NCBI GenBank assembly: GCA_934546725.1
Contig: CAKTED010000042.1
Location: 1 to 9,749, forward strand
DNA length: 9,749 nucleotides
Direction: 5' to 3'
DNA from: an uncultured Oscillospiraceae bacterium
GTDB taxonomy: Bacteria > Bacillota > Clostridia > Oscillospirales > Oscillospiraceae
Part shown: positions 4,636-9,749 of the stretch, piece by piece
Position numbering within the stretch: position 1 is the stretch's first letter
Layout: each line of letters begins with the position of its first letter
Program-made: the position numbers and the translations under genes
Notes under the pieces: model-generated
The model's database searches: none
What the model was told of the DNA's origin: nothing
The model's input: the letters and a program-made list of their open reading frames with translations, nothing else

Positions 4636-7131
4636 TTAAGCCTTGACCTTTACCTTCGTGGTAAGGGTGTTGGACTCCCTGTAGGGGCGAACGAGCATGA
4701 AGACCATTACCGCAATGGCAGCCACGGCTACGATAACGCCGAGGATGTTTGCGCTGCCGGTGAAGAGCTTGCCGAGCTGATATACGATGAGGCCGATGAC
4801 ATAGGCAAAGCCGCACTGATATCCGATGGCGAACCAGAACCACTTGATATTGTTCATCTCACGCTTGATGGCGCCCATAGCAGCGAAGCAGGGAGCGCAC
4901 AGCAGGTTGAAGATGAGGAAGGACATGCCGCTCAGAGAGGTGAAGGAAGCGGCCATGGTGGCGTAAACGTTGCCGGCTGCGCCGTAGAGAATGCCGAGAG
5001 TACCGACGATGTTCTCCTTGGCGACGAGGCCGGTGATGGCGGCGACTGTCGCCTGCCAGTTGCCCCAGCCGAGGGGCTTGAAGATGAAGGCGATGGCTCC
5101 GCCGATCTTGGCGAGGATGCTGTAATCGATCTCGTCCTCACCCAGCATGCGGAAGCCGTCCTCGGCCCAGCCAAAGTAGGTGGTGAACCAGATAACGATG
5201 GTGGAGAGAAGGATGATGGTACCGGCCTTCTTGATGAAGGACCAGCCGCGCTCCCACATGGAGCGGAGAACGTTGCTTACGGTCGGCCAGTGATAGGCAG
5301 GCAGCTCCATAACGAAGGGGGCGGGATCGCCGGAGAACATCCTGGTCTTCTTGAGCATAATGCCGGAGATGACAATGGCGGCCATGCCGATGAAGTACGC
5401 AGCGGGAGCTACCCACGCCGCGCCGCCGAAGATGGAGCCCGCGATCATGGCGATGAAGGGAAGCTTTGCCCCGCAGGGGATGAAGGTCGTGGTCATGATG
5501 GTCATTCTGCGGTCGCGCTCATTTTCAATGGTACGCGAGGCCATGATGCCGGGAATGCCGCAGCCGGTTCCGATGAGGATCGGGATGAAGGATTTGCCGG
5601 AGAGGCCGAACTTGCGGAAAATACGATCCATAACGAAGGCGATACGAGCCATATAGCCGCAGGATTCGAGGAAGGCAAGGAAGATGAAGAGAACGAATAT
5701 CTGGGGCACAAAGCCGAGAACGGCGCCAACGCCGGCCACGATACCGTCAAGAATGAGTCCGGAGAGCCAGTCTGCGCAGTTGACGGCTTCGAGACCGTTG
5801 CCTATGAGGACCGGAATACCGGGTACCCAAACGCCGTAATCGGCGGGATCAGGCTCGTCAAAGCCGTTTTCCGCGAAGTAGTCGACGGCTTCAAGATAGC
5901 TCATCTGAACGACATCTTCGTTATCCGCCTCGCTCTCGGGGACGGCATCATAGTAAACGGTCATATCGCTGACCGCGAGGGTCTCCTCGTCCTCAACCTC
6001 AATGGTCGCGGTGCCGGACTCGGGAACAACGGCCTGCATCTCGGAGAGAGCGGCATCCGCGTCGAACGCCTCGTCCTCAAGGTCAAGCTCATAGTAGCCG
6101 CTGACAGCACTGCTTGCGGTGGCATATTCGTCCGCGGCGTCTCCATAAGCGCCGGAGCCGATACCGAGCAGGTGCCAGCCGTCACCAAATACTCCGTCGT
6201 TGGCCCAGTCCGTCGCCCAGCCGCCAACGGTGGTGACGGAAACGTAGTAAACGATGAACATTACGACCGCGAAAATAGGAAGAGCCAGCCAGCGGTTTGT
6301 TACGATGCGGTCGATCTTGTCGGAGGTGGAGAGCTTGCCTGCGTTTTTCTTTTTATAGCAGCCCTTTATGATGGAGGCGATGTAGACGTAGCGCTCGTTT
6401 GTGATGATGCTTTCGGCGTCGTCGTCACACTCGGACTCTGCGGCCTTTATGTCCTCCTCAATGTGGGAGAGGACCGTCTTGTCAAGCTTGAGGCTCTCAA
6501 GAACCTTCTGGTCGCGCTCAAAGATCTTGATGGCGTACCAGCGCTGCTGAGCCTCGGGCATGTTATGTACTGCGGCTTCCTCAATATGAGCGATGGCGTG
6601 CTCAACAACTCCGGAGAAGGTGTGCATGGGAACTGTCTTCGTGTTCCTGGCAGCGTCAATGGCGGCCTCGGCGGCCTCCATGACTCCGTTGCCCTTAAGA
6701 GCGGAGATCTCGACTACCTTGCAGCCAAGCTCGCGTGAAAGCTCTGCGGTGTTGATCTTGTCGCCGTTCTTGCGGACGACGTCCATCATGTTCACGGCCA
6801 CGACGACGGGGATGCCGAGCTCGGTGAGCTGGGTCGTGAGATAGAGGTTTCTTTCAAGGTTCGTGCCGTCGATGATGTTCAGAATGGCGTCCGGTCTCTC
6901 GCCGATGAGGTAGTTTCTCGCAACGACCTCTTCAAGGGTGTAGGGAGAGAGAGAGTAGATGCCGGGAAGGTCGGTGATCGTAACGCCGGTGTGCTTTTTG
7001 AGCTTGCCCTCTTTTTTTTCAACGGTAACGCCGGGCCAGTTTCCCACAAACTGGTTGGATCCGGTGAGAGCGTTGAACAACGTTGTTTTACCGCAGTTGG
7101 GGTTGCCCGCAAGGGCAATTCTGATATCCAT
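4636..7131 (-). CDS. feoB: Ferrous iron transport protein B (FeoB) with an acidic insertion
   Basis: FeoB (831 residues) is the inner-membrane Fe(II) permease with a cytoplasmic GTPase domain. The G motifs are GNPNCGKT (9-16), DLPG (54-57), NMMD (114-117) and SALKG (143-147), followed by a helical linker to about 265. The membrane part has the two Gate repeats: GTGCGIPGIMASRT (521-534, C524) with FIPCGAKLP (551-559), and the second around CAPCFAAMG (745-753). Between the first membrane helix (about 281-300) and the helix starting near 456 there is an unusually long outward-facing segment. Residues 331-431 hold 31 Asp/Glu and no Lys or Arg; a typical FeoB has only a short loop here. A TTAG-N6-CTAA site lies 24-41 bases upstream of the start codon. 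The ribosome site is modest (GTGAGGAA, 7141-7148). The gene follows two feoA genes on the same strand. Confidence 0.97.
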   Translation of the reverse strand: MDIRIALAGNPNCGKTTLFNALTGSNQFVGNWPGVTVEKKEGKLKKHTGVTITDLPGIYSLSPYTLEEVVARNYLIGERPDAILNIIDGTNLERNLYLTTQLTELGIPVVVAVNMMDVVRKNGDKINTAELSRELGCKVVEISALKGNGVMEAAEAAIDAARNTKTVPMHTFSGVVEHAIAHIEEAAVHNMPEAQQRWYAIKIFERDQKVLESLKLDKTVLSHIEEDIKAAESECDDDAESIITNERYVYIASIIKGCYKKKNAGKLSTSDKIDRIVTNRWLALPIFAVVMFIVYYVSVTTVGGWATDWANDGVFGDGWHLLGIGSGAYGDAADEYATASSAVSGYYELDLEDEAFDADAALSEMQAVVPESGTATIEVEDEETLAVSDMTVYYDAVPESEADNEDVVQMSYLEAVDYFAENGFDEPDPADYGVWVPGIPVLIGNGLEAVNCADWLSGLILDGIVAGVGAVLGFVPQIFVLFIFLAFLESCGYMARIAFVMDRIFRKFGLSGKSFIPILIGTGCGIPGIMASRTIENERDRRMTIMTTTFIPCGAKLPFIAMIAGSIFGGAAWVAPAAYFIGMAAIVISGIMLKKTRMFSGDPAPFVMELPAYHWPTVSNVLRSMWERGWSFIKKAGTIILLSTIVIWFTTYFGWAEDGFRMLGEDEIDYSILAKIGGAIAFIFKPLGWGNWQATVAAITGLVAKENIVGTLGILYGAAGNVYATMAASFTSLSGMSFLIFNLLCAPCFAAMGAIKREMNNIKWFWFAIGYQCGFAYVIGLIVYQLGKLFTGSANILGVIVAVAAIAVMVFMLVRPYRESNTLTTKVKVKA

Positions 7132-7154
7132 TGCTGTTTGTTCCTCACTTTCCT

Positions 7155-7172
7155 GATTAGCGCTCGCTAACT
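7155..7172. promoter_or_regulatory. Operator-like inverted repeat 2, before feoB
   Basis: TTAG (7157-7160)-CGCTCG-CTAA (7167-7170); the inner C and G extend the perfect arms to 5 bp. Symmetry is poorer outside (GA versus CT). It lies just upstream of the feoB ribosome site and has the same 6-base spacing as the other four sites, suggesting separate control of feoB within the operon. Confidence 0.65.
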
Positions 7173-7181
7173 GAACGCGTG

Positions 7182-7207
7182 AAAAATAAGGGGCTTATAT
7201 TTCCCCT
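7182..7207 (-). terminator. Possible attenuator between feoA and feoB
   Basis: On the minus strand AGGGG (7207-7203) pairs with CCCCT (7193-7189) around a 9-base loop, followed by TTATTTTT. The 5-bp stem is short, so termination would be partial. The same bases contain a possible -10 element, and the two readings compete. Confidence 0.4.
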
Positions 7208-7222
7208 GAATGTTTGCCTGAA
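7194..7222 (-). promoter_or_regulatory. Possible internal promoter before feoB
   Basis: TTCAGG (7222-7217)-N17-TATAAG (7199-7194) on the minus strand. The -35 is weak and the -10 is good. Operator 2 would lie in the transcribed leader, about 15-30 bases past the predicted start, a position where a repressor can block elongation. Confidence 0.4.
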
Positions 7223-7249
7223 GCCATGCGCGCGATGCGGGGCCGATTT

Positions 7250-7471
7250 TTACTCGACCTCGATCATGTCGGCATCGGCCTTGCGAAGAGAAAGCTCGTA
7301 GCCGCGAACGGTGACCTCGACGGGATCGCCCAGCGGAGCCACCTTGCGAACGTGGACCTCAACGCCCTTCGTTATGCCCATGTCCATGATGCGGCGCTTT
7401 ACCGCGCCTTCTCCGTGCAGCTTTACGACCTTGACGGTGCTGCCGATCTTTGCCTGCCTGAGAGTATTCAT
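7250..7471 (-). CDS. feoA: FeoA family protein (downstream copy)
   Basis: A 73-residue SH3-like protein of the FeoA family, a cytoplasmic accessory that acts with FeoB. Recognisable family features are the N-terminal MNTLRQAKIGSTVKV strand, VKRRIMDMGITKG at about 24-36 (the helix-turn region shared by FeoA proteins) and the basic strands VRKVAPLGDPVEVTVRGYELSLRK spread over 42-64. The start at 7471 has AAGGGGG (7481-7487) 9 bases upstream; an overlapping ATG at 7477 is out of frame. It lies 63 bases after the other feoA and 118 bases before feoB. Confidence 0.93.
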   Translation of the reverse strand: MNTLRQAKIGSTVKVVKLHGEGAVKRRIMDMGITKGVEVHVRKVAPLGDPVEVTVRGYELSLRKADADMIEVE

Positions 7472-7534
7472 TTGCCATATCCCCCTTCTGATTTTGCAGA
7501 TTAAAAGAGTAATTATTTTTTATAATAACGCAGA

Positions 7535-7747
7535 TCAGATCATTATCTTCTGCGCCATTTCACGGCTTATTGCCACGCGGGCCTCCTTGACGTTTACGAT
7601 GATGTTCCCTCCGATGGAGGAAACGACGGTAACAGTGCCGCCGGAAACAAAGCCAAGGTTTTCAAGGTGCTTTTTAACCTCCGGACTTCCTCCGATCTTC
7701 CTGATAATGTTCTCTTCGCCGACGGAAGCAAGCGTCAACGGCATCAT
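7535..7747 (-). CDS. feoA: FeoA family protein (upstream copy)
   Basis: A 70-residue FeoA protein, the first gene of the feo operon. It has the pattern MPLTLASVGEENIIRKIGG, then VKKHLENLGFVSGGTVTVV (residues 24-42), then IGGNIIVNVKEARVAISREM, where the GNIIV-V--ARVAIS strand pair is typical of the family. It differs strongly from the downstream copy, so the two are not a recent duplication. The start at 7747 has AAGGA at 7754-7758, 6 bases away; the next codon is also ATG (7744). The main iron-regulated promoter and two operator-like repeats lie directly upstream. Confidence 0.93.
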   Translation of the reverse strand: MMPLTLASVGEENIIRKIGGSPEVKKHLENLGFVSGGTVTVVSSIGGNIIVNVKEARVAISREMAQKIMI

Positions 7748-7797
7748 AGTTCATCCTTCCCTTTTATCTGGAGTTGGGAAGCGGAGCGAAACCTGTA

Positions 7798-7811
7798 TTA
7801 GCCCAGGCTAA
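7798..7811. promoter_or_regulatory. Operator-like inverted repeat 3, in the feoA leader
   Basis: TTAG-CCCAGG-CTAA, 4-bp perfect core arms with the common 6-base spacing. Its centre is 34 bp from that of operator 4, so two dimers could bind side by side on roughly the same face of the helix. It lies in the transcribed leader of feoA. Confidence 0.55.
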
Positions 7812-7824
7812 CTGTGCGGCCAAA

Positions 7825-7852
7825 TACCAGGTTAGCTCTCACTAACCTGGTA
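7825..7852. promoter_or_regulatory. Operator-like inverted repeat 4, over the feoA start site
   Basis: ACCAGGTTAG (7826-7835)-N6-CTAACCTGGT (7842-7851), extended by one more pair to 11-bp perfect arms. It begins 2 bases after the -10 element and covers the predicted transcription start, an ideal position for repression. It is the longest of the five sites. Confidence 0.85.
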
Positions 7853-7854
7853 GC

Positions 7855-7883
7855 ATGATAACGTTTGATAAGCGATTTGTCAA
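7855..7883 (-). promoter_or_regulatory. Main promoter of the feo operon
   Basis: TTGACA (7883-7878), a perfect consensus -35, is followed after exactly 17 bases by TATCAT (7860-7855), one mismatch from TATAAT. Predicted start near 7848, about 100 bases before the first feoA start codon. Confidence 0.85.
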
Positions 7884-7936
7884 CAGCAAATTTTGAAAAA
7901 AGCGGGCAAAAATGCAAATCTGGCGAGCTGAACAAA

Positions 7937-7954
7937 AGTTAGCCTGAACTAACT
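7937..7954. promoter_or_regulatory. Operator-like inverted repeat 5, upstream of the feo promoter
   Basis: AGTTAG-CCTGAA-CTAACT, 6-bp perfect arms. It is 54 bp upstream of the feo -35 element and 107 bp from operator 4. No gene starts on the plus strand beside it. It may help a DNA loop with operator 4 or control an unseen transcript. Confidence 0.65.
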
Positions 7955-7985
7955 GGGGCTTTGTGCATTTGCACCAGTTCTTTTT
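7951..7985 (+). terminator. Bulged hairpin with a T run (possible plus-strand terminator)
   Basis: AACTG (7951-7955) pairs with CAGTT (7975-7979) and GTGCA (7963-7967) with TGCAC (7970-7974); a 7-base bulge separates the helices on one side. CTTTTT follows. Its left arm overlaps operator 5. No plus-strand gene precedes it, so the purpose is unclear. Confidence 0.35.
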
Positions 7986-8028
7986 GCGCGCATGCCCCGG
8001 CAGCATGTAAAAAAAGACGCTCAGACGG

Positions 8029-8057
8029 TTGAAAAACTGCCGATCATGTGATATCCT
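8029..8057 (+). promoter_or_regulatory. Possible promoter of a short RNA upstream of pyrH
   Basis: TTGAAA (8029-8034)-N17-TATCCT (8052-8057) on the plus strand. The -35 has one mismatch to consensus and the -10 has two. It would start transcription near 8064, just at the first stem of the structured segment that follows. Confidence 0.45.
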
Positions 8058-8063
8058 GATTCC

Positions 8064-8142
8064 CGGCGGAGGGGTAAGCTGCCCGAAGCCGGCAAATACG
8101 TTTTCTGCGGGCGGCTCGATTTTCTTATCGAACCGCTTTTTT
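8064..8142 (+). ncRNA. Candidate small RNA or attenuated leader before pyrH (class unknown)
   Basis: The 5' part folds as CCGGC-GGA-GGG (8063-8073) with CCC-GAA-GCCGG (8082-8092); the facing GGA/GAA loop can form tandem sheared G-A pairs, and the terminal loop has 8 bases. A linker of about 18 bases follows, and then a terminator at 8111-8142. A promoter-like pair lies just upstream. I compared it from memory with the consensus cores of common riboswitches (cobalamin, SAM, TPP, c-di-GMP, NiCo, Mn and others), with 6S RNA and with SRP RNA, and recognised none. There is no credible reading frame in it. It may be an independent sRNA or a leader controlling the pyrH operon. Confidence 0.4.
8111..8142 (+). 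terminator. Intrinsic terminator upstream of pyrH
   Basis: GCGG-C-TCGAT (8111-8120) pairs with ATCGA-A-CCGC (8127-8136) with one C-A mismatch and a 6-base loop, and is followed by six T residues (8137-8142). It ends 98 bases before the pyrH start codon. Confidence 0.72.
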
Positions 8143-8199
8143 GTAAGCATAAAGCGGAAAAAATGCAAAACACCTCTTTTAAAACGGCGTAAAATATAT

Positions 8200-8205
8200 T
8201 AGAAT
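8200..8205 (+). promoter_or_regulatory. Possible -10 element for pyrH
   Basis: TAGAAT, one mismatch from TATAAT, lies in an AT-rich stretch about 35 bases before the pyrH start and after the terminator. No good -35 is found at 16-18 bases, so this is tentative. Confidence 0.3.
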
Positions 8206-8240
8206 AGTTAAAAGTGTAATCTGGGACTGGAGGCTCACAT

Positions 8241-8954
8241 ATGGAACCGAAATATAAAAGGGTGCTGCTCAAGCTGAGCGGCGAGGCACTGGCGGGCAAG
8301 GCTTCGCGCGGACTGGATTTTGATATCATCGGCAAGGTCTGCGACGTTATCAAAAAATGCAACGATGCCGGAATAGAAATAGGCATAGTAATAGGCGGCG
8401 GAAACTTCTGGCGCGGAGTGAAGGACGGCGGCTCCTGCATGGAGCGTACCCGCGCCGACCACATGGGCATGATGGCAACGGTGCTCAACTGCCTGGCGGT
8501 CGCGGACGTTCTTGAGCAGAAGGGCGTTCCCGTCCGTGTGCAGACGGCTATTGAGATGCGCGAGGTGGCGGAGCCCTATATCCGCCAGAAGGCCATGCGT
8601 CACCTTGAGAAGGGCCGGGTGGTAATTTTCGGCTGCGGCACCGGCTGCCCCTATTTCTCCACGGATACGGCCGCCGTCCTGAGAGCGGCGGAGATAAACG
8701 CGGACGCCATCCTTCTTGCAAAGAATATAGACGGCGTTTATGAAGCGGACCCGAAGCTTGTTCCCGACGCGAGAAAGTTTGACGAGATCAGCTATTCCGA
8801 GGTCCTTGCAAAGCGCCTGGCGGTCATGGATTCCACGGCCACGTCCCTTTCCATGGATAACTCCATTCCCATCATCCTCTTCGCCCTTGAGGACCCTGAG
8901 AACATATACAGAGTAATAATGGGCGAGAAGATCGGTACGGTAGTATATAACTAA
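8241..8954 (+). CDS. pyrH: UMP kinase (uridylate kinase)
   Basis: A 237-residue cytoplasmic enzyme that phosphorylates UMP to UDP with ATP, the first committed step to UTP and CTP. It belongs to the amino acid kinase family. Motifs: KLSGE (11-15), GGGNFWRG (52-59), RADHMGM (71-77), [13 protein letters not shown] (133-145), [12 protein letters not shown] (160-171) and MDSTA (196-200). The loop normally read as GTGNPFF/YF has Cys at 136 in place of Asn, a variant I associate with Clostridia. Length is typical. GGAGG at 8229-8233 lies 7 bases before the ATG. It heads the pyrH-frr-uppS block; the usual rpsB-tsf genes are not upstream here. Confidence 0.98.
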   Translation: MEPKYKRVLLKLSGEALAGKASRGLDFDIIGKVCDVIKKCNDAGIEIGIVIGGGNFWRGVKDGGSCMERTRADHMGMMATVLNCLAVADVLEQKGVPVRVQTAIEMREVAEPYIRQKAMRHLEKGRVVIFGCGTGCPYFSTDTAAVLRAAEINADAILLAKNIDGVYEADPKLVPDARKFDEISYSEVLAKRLAVMDSTATSLSMDNSIPIILFALEDPENIYRVIMGEKIGTVVYN

Positions 8955-8998
8955 AAAAGTATACAATTAAAAATTCAAATATACGGGAGGCATATAAG

Positions 8999-9556
8999 AT
9001 GAATAACGGCGACTACAAAGAATTTTCCGCAAAGATGGAGAAAACCGTTGAAGTAATGCAGAGCGACTTTGCTTCTGTAAGAGCAGGCCGCGCGAACGCC
9101 GCGGTCCTTGACCAGATAAGGGTGGACTATTACGGAACGCCGACCCCCGTGCAGCAGATAGGCACGATCTCCTCTCCCGACCCGAGAACACTCGTCATCC
9201 AGCCCTGGGAGTCGAGCCTGCTCAAGGAGATAGAAAAGGCCATCCAGACCAGCGACCTCGGCATAAATCCGCAGAACGACGGCCGTGTTATCCGCCTGGT
9301 CTTCCCCCAGCTCACGGAGGAAAGACGTAAAGAGCTGGCAAAGCAGGTCAAAAAATACGGCGAGGACAGCAAGGTAGCCGTGAGAAACATCCGCAGAGAC
9401 GCCATGGAAAAGTTCAAGGCTCAGAAGAAAAAGTCCGAGATCACCGAGGACGACCTCAAGAACATCGAGAAGGATCTGCAGAAGATCACGGACGACTTTG
9501 TTAAGAAAATTGACGAGCTTGTCGCTAAAAAGGACAAGGAGCTTCAGAGTATCTGA
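8999..9556 (+). CDS. frr: Ribosome recycling factor
   Basis: A 185-residue protein, exactly the usual RRF length, which with EF-G splits post-termination ribosomes. Motifs: SVRAGRAN (26-33), [10 protein letters not shown] (44-53), the segment around [15 protein letters not shown] (81-95), [15 protein letters not shown] (99-113) and [10 protein letters not shown] (127-136), followed by the charged C-terminal helix. GGAGG at 8986-8990 lies 8 bases before the ATG. It is 44 bases after pyrH with no terminator, so co-transcribed. Confidence 0.98.
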   Translation: MNNGDYKEFSAKMEKTVEVMQSDFASVRAGRANAAVLDQIRVDYYGTPTPVQQIGTISSPDPRTLVIQPWESSLLKEIEKAIQTSDLGINPQNDGRVIRLVFPQLTEERRKELAKQVKKYGEDSKVAVRNIRRDAMEKFKAQKKKSEITEDDLKNIEKDLQKITDDFVKKIDELVAKKDKELQSI

Positions 9557-9558
9557 CG

Positions 9559-9749
9559 ATGGCGCTTTTTTCAAGAAAAAATAAGAATGAAGAAAATAAA
9601 TGGCAGGCTGGTAACAGCCTGCCAAAGCATGTTGCAATAATCATGGACGGCAACGGCCGCTGGGCAAAAAAGCGCGGCCTGCCGCGAACGGCGGGCCATT
9701 CCGCGGTAGCGGAGACCTTTCGGCGCATTGCAACGTACTGCAAAAATCT
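9559..9749 (+). CDS. uppS: Isoprenyl (undecaprenyl) diphosphate synthase, N-terminal part
   Basis: The first 63 codons of UppS, cut by the window edge. The enzyme makes the C55 lipid carrier for cell wall synthesis by cis-condensation of isopentenyl diphosphate. Seen here: [19 protein letters not shown] (22-40) with catalytic Asp30 and the diphosphate-binding GNGRWA, then TAGH (44-47). The start codon is 2 bases after the frr stop and lacks a good ribosome site at normal distance (GGAG at 9538-9541 is 17 bases away), so translation is probably coupled to frr. Confidence 0.95.
   Translation, partial: MALFSRKNKNEENKWQAGNSLPKHVAIIMDGNGRWAKKRGLPRTAGHSAVAETFRRIATYCKN
9602..9623 (+). other. Perfect hairpin with GUAA tetraloop inside uppS
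   Basis: GGCAGGCTG-GTAA-CAGCCTGCC: 9 perfect pairs with a GNRA tetraloop, 43 bases after the uppS start codon, in the poorly conserved N-terminal extension (codons 15-22). Confidence 0.55.

Noticed and set aside
5290..6738. Open frame of 482 codons on the plus strand
   Set aside because: Antisense to feoB, whose GTPase and Gate motifs are unmistakable; the plus-strand translation resembles no family I know.
7502..7532. AT-rich hairpin between the two feoA genes
   Set aside because: Only five A-T pairs (ATTAT/ATAAT); too weak to call a terminator or attenuator.
7842..8168. Open frame of 108 codons on the minus strand between feoA and pyrH
   Set aside because: It covers the feo promoter, operators 4 and 5 and the terminator, has no ribosome site, and looks like no known protein.
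8235..8966. Open frame of 243 codons on the minus strand
   Set aside because: Antisense to pyrH, which carries all the UMP kinase motifs and a good ribosome site.
8975..9637. Open frame of 220 codons on the minus strand
   Set aside because: Antisense to frr and the start of uppS; no ribosome site or recognisable domain.
1..9749. CRISPR array, tRNA, rRNA, insertion sequence or prophage
   Set aside because: No regularly spaced repeats, no tRNA- or rRNA-like sequence, and no transposase, integrase or terminal repeats were seen.

Overview
The window reads as chromosomal DNA of an anaerobic, moderately GC-rich member of the Clostridia (Firmicutes), most like Oscillospiraceae/Lachnospiraceae-type gut bacteria. 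This is inferred from the gene families: a FeoB-associated Cys-rich membrane protein, DUF6110, DUF2325, clostridial UppS/PyrH variants and strong AGGAGG ribosome sites. The genus cannot be fixed from the sequence.

Positions 1-7960 are an iron-handling island transcribed on the minus strand. Right to left it holds two feoA genes (7747-7535 and 7471-7250), feoB (7131-4636), a small 8-Cys membrane protein (4571-4368), a DtxR-like regulator (4193-3795), an overlapping AraC-type regulator (3795-2920), a small DUF6110 membrane protein (2787-2476), a P1B-type metal ATPase (2394-319) and the start of a DUF2325 gene (136 to beyond the left edge). The rightmost part, 8241 to the end, is housekeeping on the plus strand: pyrH, frr and the first 63 codons of uppS.

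The most notable content is the pair DUF6110 protein plus P1B ATPase. The ATPase has a GRLR motif instead of an N-terminal CxxC metal-binding domain and SCA instead of CPC/CPx in its transport helix. These are the hallmarks I know for the P1B-6 ATPases (FezB) of ferrosomes, membrane-bounded iron storage organelles described in Desulfovibrio and Clostridioides difficile. The locus therefore appears to join Fe(II) import (FeoAAB), regulation (DtxR-like, AraC-like) and compartmentalised iron storage in one block.

Five copies of an inverted repeat, TTAG-N6-CTAA, lie in front of the DUF2325 gene, feoB and feoA (three near feoA), and nowhere else that I could see. One sits on the predicted start site of a good sigma-A promoter (TTGACA-N17-TATCAT) for feoA. 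This looks like the operator of an iron regulon. The fez-like pair has its own TTGCAG-N17-TATAAT promoter without that operator, and an intrinsic terminator/attenuator lies between its two genes.

Other non-coding structure includes a pair of abutting strong hairpins between the Cys-rich gene and the regulator genes (4228-4297), and a possible small RNA or attenuated leader ending in a terminator ahead of pyrH (about 8064-8142).
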